A stretch of DNA of 64,000 nt, taken from assembly GCA_041660925.1 (NCBI GenBank), contig JBAZVI010000006.1, positions 1 to 64,000 of the forward strand. Direction: 5' to 3'. The notes below the pieces were generated by a model. The model was not told where the DNA came from, did not search any database, and saw only the letters and a program-made list of their open reading frames with translations. The stretch comes from Elusimicrobiota bacterium (lineage in GTDB: Bacteria; Elusimicrobiota; Elusimicrobia; UBA1565). This document shows, piece by piece, positions 60,125 to 64,000 of this stretch. Position numbers and translations under genes: made by a program. Every line of letters starts with the position of its first letter. The first letter of the stretch is position 1.

Positions 60125-61555
60125 ATGAGGACCATGGCGGAAGAGCGGCACATCCTCGTCGTCGACGACGACGAGTCGCAGTTGGATTTCTGCGCCACCG
60201 CGCTCCAGCTCTCCGGCTACCGGGCCTCGGTCGCGGCGACCTCCGAGCGGGCCCTCGCCCTCCTGCGTTCGGCCCCCTTCGACGCCGTGCTCACCGACCA
60301 CATGGGAGAGCGCGAGGGGCGCTCCTGGGTCGCGGTCCTGCGCGCCGCCCAGCCCTCGGCCGCGGTGCTCGTGATGACCGCCCGGCCCGCCCTCGCCGAC
60401 GCGCTCGCCGCGGTCGCGGACGGAGCCCGCGACTACCTCCCCAAGCCCTTCAGCGCCGCCCGTCTGCGCGAGTCCCTCGAGCGCTGCCTGCGCCCGGCTT
60501 CGGAGGTCCCCGGCCGGCAGGTGGACTGGCTGCGCGTGCTCTTCGAGGACTTCCTCAGGAAGCTGGCGAGCTCCCCGGCGGCCGGCGCCGCCGGCCGCGT
60601 TCGCATCACGGTGGAGACCGTGCTTCCCCCCGAACTGCCCGCGGGAGCGCTCGCGGAGCTGCTCAAGCGCTTCGCCCCCGAGCTCGCGCCCTCCCAGGAG
60701 TCCCCCGCACCGGAGGACCAGCCCCTGCGCCGCTTCGGGCGCTACGCGGTACTGCGCAAGATCGGGAGCGGCTCGATGGGCAGCGTCTACTACGGCCTCG
60801 ACGAGCGCATCGGACGGACGGTCGCGCTCAAGACGATGCGCCTGGACCCGCGCTGGGACGCGGAGACGCTCGCGCGGCTCAAGCGCCGCTTCTTCCGCGA
60901 GGCGGAGGCGGCCGGCCGGCTCGACCATCCCGGCATCGTGCGCATCTACGACGCCGGCGAGGACGGCCCCGCCGCCTTCATCGCGATGGAGTACCTCGAG
61001 GGCGCGGACCTCTCGCTCTGCGTGCGGCCCGAGGCGCCCATGCCCGTCCTCGACGCCGTCGCGGCCGTCGCGGCCGTCGCTCGGGCCCTCGACCACGCGC
61101 ACCGGCGCGGAGTCATCCATCGCGACGTGAAGCCCGCGAACATCGTCCGCCTGGCGCAGGACGGCTCCGTGCGGCTGACCGACTTCGGCATCGCGCTCTG
61201 TCCCGGCTTCGAGGAGGAGGGCGGCGGCTGGGTCGGCACCCCGTACTACATGAGCCCGGAGCACATCGCCGGCCGGCCGGTGGACGGCCGCGGGGACCTC
61301 TTCGCGCTGGGGGTCGCGCTCTACGAGCTGCTCGCCGGAGAGCGGCCCTGGAAGGGCGGGGAGGCGCTGGAGTCCATCCTCTTCCAGATCGCGGGGGAGC
61401 CCCCGCCGGACCTCGCCGCCCTGCGCCCGGGCCTGCCGGCGGTGCTGCTCGGCGTCGTGGAGCGCGCGCTCGCGAAGGACCCGGTCGCGCGCTACCAGAC
61501 GGGCGCCGAGATGGCCCAGGCCCTCGAGGCCATCCTCTCCCGCGGCGGCCGCTGA
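60125..61555 (+). CDS. Receiver domain-Ser/Thr protein kinase fusion
   Basis: The 476-residue protein starts with a receiver domain at about 8-125 (acidic VVDDDES, Asp58 in AVLTDHMG, Lys in LPKPFSAARL). A ~75-residue linker is followed by a Hanks-type kinase (about 206-470): GSGSMGSVYYG (P-loop), VALK (Lys), HRDVKPANIV (catalytic loop), LTDFGIAL (DFG) and GTPYYMSPEHIAG (activation segment). No TM helix or PASTA domain. It would couple two-component phosphorelay to Ser/Thr phosphorylation in the cytoplasm. No partner kinase is adjacent. Confidence 0.9.
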   Translation: MRTMAEERHILVVDDDESQLDFCATALQLSGYRASVAATSERALALLRSAPFDAVLTDHMGEREGRSWVAVLRAAQPSAAVLVMTARPALADALAAVADGARDYLPKPFSAARLRESLERCLRPASEVPGRQVDWLRVLFEDFLRKLASSPAAGAAGRVRITVETVLPPELPAGALAELLKRFAPELAPSQESPAPEDQPLRRFGRYAVLRKIGSGSMGSVYYGLDERIGRTVALKTMRLDPRWDAETLARLKRRFFREAEAAGRLDHPGIVRIYDAGEDGPAAFIAMEYLEGADLSLCVRPEAPMPVLDAVAAVAAVARALDHAHRRGVIHRDVKPANIVRLAQDGSVRLTDFGIALCPGFEEEGGGWVGTPYYMSPEHIAGRPVDGRGDLFALGVALYELLAGERPWKGGEALESILFQIAGEPPPDLAALRPGLPAVLLGVVERALAKDPVARYQTGAEMAQALEAILSRGGR

Positions 61556-61561
61556 GCGGAC

Positions 61562-62530
61562 TCAGCGGGCCGCGGCGGCCTTCGCCTTCACTTCGCGGGT
61601 GAGCTTCTCCAGCCAGACGCCCTTGCGGTGGTCGTAGGTCTTCACCACGACCTTGTCCGGATAGAGGAACAGGGAGTTCGACCACAGGTCCTCATGCGTC
61701 GTCGTCTCCTTGTCGCCGGCGCGGAGGTAGCTGCGGCCGTCCATGTCGGGGGTGTGGACGTTCAGCACGCGCCCGTCGAAGAGGTTCACCTTGTGCGCGT
61801 AGTGCGCGTTCACGGGCGCGACATGGACGTGCCCGGACGCCCACAGGACGACCTGCGGGTTCTTCCGGAGGATCGCCCGGATCCGCTCGTGCGGCTGGGC
61901 GACGAAGCCGTCGCGCTCGGAGGCCGCGTTCTTCGTGCGCAGGGTGCCCTTGAGCGGGGCATGGAAGAAGACGGCGGTCGGAGCGTCCTTCGCGCGGGAG
62001 AGCTCCCCCTCCAGCCAGGCCAGGCTCCCGCTCGAGAGCGCGGCGTTGTAGTTCGTCTCGAGGTCGTCGGGGGTCAGGAAGACGAGGAGCCAGCCCCCGA
62101 GACGGCGGGTGTAGCGGACGGAGTCGAGGCCGAAGGCCGCCCGGAAGCGCTCGAGGTTGGCCGTACGCTCGCTCGCCCCGGCCCGGCCCATCTTCCCGTC
62201 GACCATCGCGTAGGCGTAGTCGTGGTTGCCGCCGACGGGGTAGACCGGCGCCTGAAAGCCCCCGAGGTAGGCCTTCGCGGCCGCGAGCTCCTCCGGAGTC
62301 CCGACCCCGTTGCAGAGGTCCCCCAGCACGGCCACGCCCTCGACGTCCGCCCAGGCGTTCACATCGGCGCGCGCCTTCTCCTTCATCGCCCCGCTGCGGC
62401 CCGGGAGGTGAGGGTCGGCGAGGAGGACGAGCCGGTGATAGGCCTGCTCGGCGGCGCATAGGGGCGCCGCCGAGGAGAACAGGAGCAGGAGGGGCAGAAG
62501 ACGCAGAGCGCGGAGGAGGCGGGAGGTCAT
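61562..62530 (-). CDS. Secreted metallophosphoesterase
   Basis: The 322-residue protein has a signal peptide (to LCA). The calcineurin-like phosphoesterase fold has VLLADPHLPG (D-x-H), VAVLGDLCNGVG (GD), VGGNHDYAYAM (GNHD), VFFHAPLKG (H) and WASGHVHVAPV (GH-x-H). All metal ligands are present. Substrate (phosphodiester or nucleotide) unknown. ATG 62530 is preceded by a TATAAT box 6 nt away and has no ribosome site. Confidence 0.88.
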   Translation of the reverse strand: MTSRLLRALRLLPLLLLFSSAAPLCAAEQAYHRLVLLADPHLPGRSGAMKEKARADVNAWADVEGVAVLGDLCNGVGTPEELAAAKAYLGGFQAPVYPVGGNHDYAYAMVDGKMGRAGASERTANLERFRAAFGLDSVRYTRRLGGWLLVFLTPDDLETNYNAALSSGSLAWLEGELSRAKDAPTAVFFHAPLKGTLRTKNAASERDGFVAQPHERIRAILRKNPQVVLWASGHVHVAPVNAHYAHKVNLFDGRVLNVHTPDMDGRSYLRAGDKETTTHEDLWSNSLFLYPDKVVVKTYDHRKGVWLEKLTREVKAKAAAAR

Positions 62531-62536
62531 GCCGGA

Positions 62537-62546
62537 ATTATATGAT
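62537..62546. promoter_or_regulatory. Overlapping divergent -10 boxes
   Basis: TATAAT on the - strand (62542-62537) is 6 nt before ATG 62530, and TATGAT on the + strand (62541-62546) is 7 nt before ATG 62554. They share two bases. Both genes lack a Shine-Dalgarno. Confidence 0.55.
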
Positions 62547-62553
62547 AGCCCCC

Positions 62554-64000
62554 ATGAAGACATCGACCCTCGCCGCCCTTCTCCTTTTCGCTGCGCTCCC
62601 GCTCCGGGCGGCACCCGAGCTCTCCCGCTCCGACTTCAACCGCCTGGCGGCGAACGCGGGGCTCCCCCTCTTCTGGACGGGCGTCACGACCGACACCGCC
62701 GCCGTGCGTCCCGGGGACCTCGCCCCGGTGGGCTCCGGGATCGGCCTCGAGCGCTGGGTCGCGGAGGGACGCTTCACCCCCGCCTTCCAGGAGGCGTACG
62801 CCGGACTCGTCGAAGCGCGCCGCCGCGAGGCCGTGCGCGCGGAACTCGCGCAAGGGCGCCCCGTGCTCCTTTCATCCGACTTCCGCGACGCCTCGAGGGA
62901 AGACCGCGCCCTCGTCGAACGCATGGCCGCCGCCGCCCGGCTCGTCGACGAGCTCTACGAGCGCCAGAAGGGCTCCCATGCGCTGCGGGCGTCCCTCCCG
63001 ACGGACCCCGAAAGCCGCGCCCTCTTCGAGCGCGCCCACGGCCCCTGGTGCGAGGCCCCGGAGACCGAGCACGACCCCTTCTGCAGCGCCCTGCCCGGCT
63101 TCCCGCCGCATCGCTCCGACGCCTACCCCTCCGACCTGAGCGAGGGCCCCGCCCTCTGCACGGAGCTGCGGGCGCGGCCCGACGCCAAAGTCCTGCTCGA
63201 CCCCTTCAAGGTGGTCCGGCGAAAGGACGGGAAGCTCGTCTCCCTCCCCCTCACCGCGGCCTACGGTCCGACGATGCGCGCGCTCGCCGCGGAGCTGCGC
63301 GCCGCCGCCCGCACCCAGGGCCGCGGCGAGGCCGCGCTCTCCGCCTACCTGCTGGCGGCGGCCCGCGGCTTCGAGGCCGACGACTGGGCCGGCGCCGACG
63401 AGGCCTGGTCGCGCATGGACGGACGCAACAGCCGTTGGTACCTGCGCGTCGCCCCCGACGAGACGGAGTTCGAGGCCTGCCAGGAGAAGGCCGGCTTCCA
63501 CCTCTCCTTCGCGCGCATCGACGCCTCCTCGCTCTCCTGGCGCGAGCGGCTCCTGCCCCTGCGACAGGAGCTCGAGGACGCGCTCGCGAAGCTCGTCGGC
63601 CCGCCGTACAAAGCCCGCAAGGCCGGCTTCGCCCTGCCGGAGTTCATCGAGGTCGTCCTCAACGCGGGAGACTCCCGCACCGCGCTGGGCGCCATCCTCG
63701 GGCAGTCCCTGCCCAACTGGGGGACGGTGGCCTCGGAAGGGCGGCGTCGGACGGTCGTCATGACGAACATCGGGACCGACGCGGATTCCCGGCGCATCCG
63801 CAGGGAGAAGGGCGCGGAGCTCGTCGACGAAGCGACCCTCGCGATCCTCAGCGACGACCGTGAACCCGAGCTCCTCGACACCATCCTCCATGAGGCCTCC
63901 CACAACCTCGGGCCGGACTCGAACGCACGCATCGACGGGAAGACCCCCGCCGAGGTCTTCGGCGGGGAGCTGGAGGCCGTGCTCGAAGAGCTCAAGGCCG
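62554..64000 (+). CDS. Secreted zinc peptidase-like protein related to DPP III / Nudix-3 C-terminal domain (3' end outside window)
   Basis: At least 482 residues; the frame is open to the window end. Signal peptide to LRA. The C-terminal part has PEFIEVVLNAGDSRTALGAI and LSDDREPELLDTILHEASHN. The HEASH zinc motif (His446, Glu447, His450) is followed by LGPDSN and by GGELEAVLEELKA, where a Glu could be the third ligand. The AGD-R block, HE-x-x-H-x-LGP and following E-x-x-L-E-E-x-K resemble bacterial relatives of dipeptidyl peptidase III (M49-like) rather than metzincins. Peptidase activity is inferred. Start ATG 62554 follows TATGAT by 7 nt. Confidence 0.65.
   Translation, partial: MKTSTLAALLLFAALPLRAAPELSRSDFNRLAANAGLPLFWTGVTTDTAAVRPGDLAPVGSGIGLERWVAEGRFTPAFQEAYAGLVEARRREAVRAELAQGRPVLLSSDFRDASREDRALVERMAAAARLVDELYERQKGSHALRASLPTDPESRALFERAHGPWCEAPETEHDPFCSALPGFPPHRSDAYPSDLSEGPALCTELRARPDAKVLLDPFKVVRRKDGKLVSLPLTAAYGPTMRALAAELRAAARTQGRGEAALSAYLLAAARGFEADDWAGADEAWSRMDGRNSRWYLRVAPDETEFEACQEKAGFHLSFARIDASSLSWRERLLPLRQELEDALAKLVGPPYKARKAGFALPEFIEVVLNAGDSRTALGAILGQSLPNWGTVASEGRRRTVVMTNIGTDADSRRIRREKGAELVDEATLAILSDDREPELLDTILHEASHNLGPDSNARIDGKTPAEVFGGELEAVLEELKA

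Noticed and set aside
1..64000. tRNA, rRNA or CRISPR sequences
   Set aside because: Intergenic gaps were read for T-loop (GGTTCRANTCC) and regularly spaced direct repeats; none found.

Overview
The window is about 64 kb of high-GC bacterial DNA (roughly 70% by eye) from a Gram-negative-type, free-living bacterium. It has a TonB receptor, outer-membrane PorV/UPF0164-like protein, periplasmic amidase, MotAB stators and a large set of secreted beta-sandwich proteins (LamG, FN3, FlgD-like C-terminal modules). My best guess is an uncultured Elusimicrobiota-like lineage. That is inference from gene style and was not tested by any search. No rRNA, tRNA or CRISPR array was seen.

Layout. (1) 1-14.3 kb is a surface-protein region on the + strand: a LamG/FN3 protein cut by the window edge, an O-antigen-ligase-like protein, a two-domain Ig-like secreted protein, five tandem paralogous ~205-aa secreted proteins separated by structured leaders, an FN3 protein with a C-terminal FlgD-like module, a stand-alone copy of that module, and a PorV/UPF0164-TPR outer-membrane protein. 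The first four genes overlap by 4 nt. The last domain of the first protein looks homologous to the five small proteins, so this is probably one surface assembly system. (2) 14.6-22.7 kb holds a HAMP sensor kinase, a natural fusion of the FliF RBM3 domain to FliG, a long coiled-coil protein with a kinase-like ATPase end but no phospho-acceptor His, and a dCache-HAMP-PAS kinase. (3) 22.7-38.1 kb is on the - strand: an STT3/PglB-like oligosaccharyltransferase with a small secreted protein and a TonB receptor; motB, motA and three response regulators (one fused to a metallo-beta-lactamase-fold hydrolase) behind valS; then an amidase, PhoH2, HemW and slipin. (4) 38.2-53.3 kb is mixed: DUF900 hydrolase, RMD1-family protein, era, a lower-GC three- or four-ORF island with a putative zinc-protease-like gene that appears frameshifted, a membrane-anchored caspase-like protein, dut, a GapN-type dehydrogenase, two medium-chain dehydrogenases and nusB. 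(5) 53.3-64 kb has a single integron-type gene cassette with a recognisable attC, cupin, DUF3332, ligA, a divergent purH, GNAT, a receiver-Ser/Thr-kinase fusion, a phosphoesterase and a DPP III-like zinc peptidase cut by the window end.

Most striking points: (a) a minimal rotor (periplasmic RBM3 ring domain, one TM helix, cytoplasmic FliG) encoded with MotAB but with no other flagellar gene in view, its start codon lying inside a 312-bp nested inverted-repeat element; (b) the tandem secreted-module locus with its own glycosyltransferase-like and Ig-like partners; (c) an orphan gene cassette whose attC R'' box is exactly complementary to the cassette's own 5' end; (d) two copies of a complex repeat element lying directly behind era and nusB and next to the two low-GC insertions; (e) many genes with a TATAAT-like box 6-8 nt before the start codon and no Shine-Dalgarno, suggesting widespread leaderless initiation.
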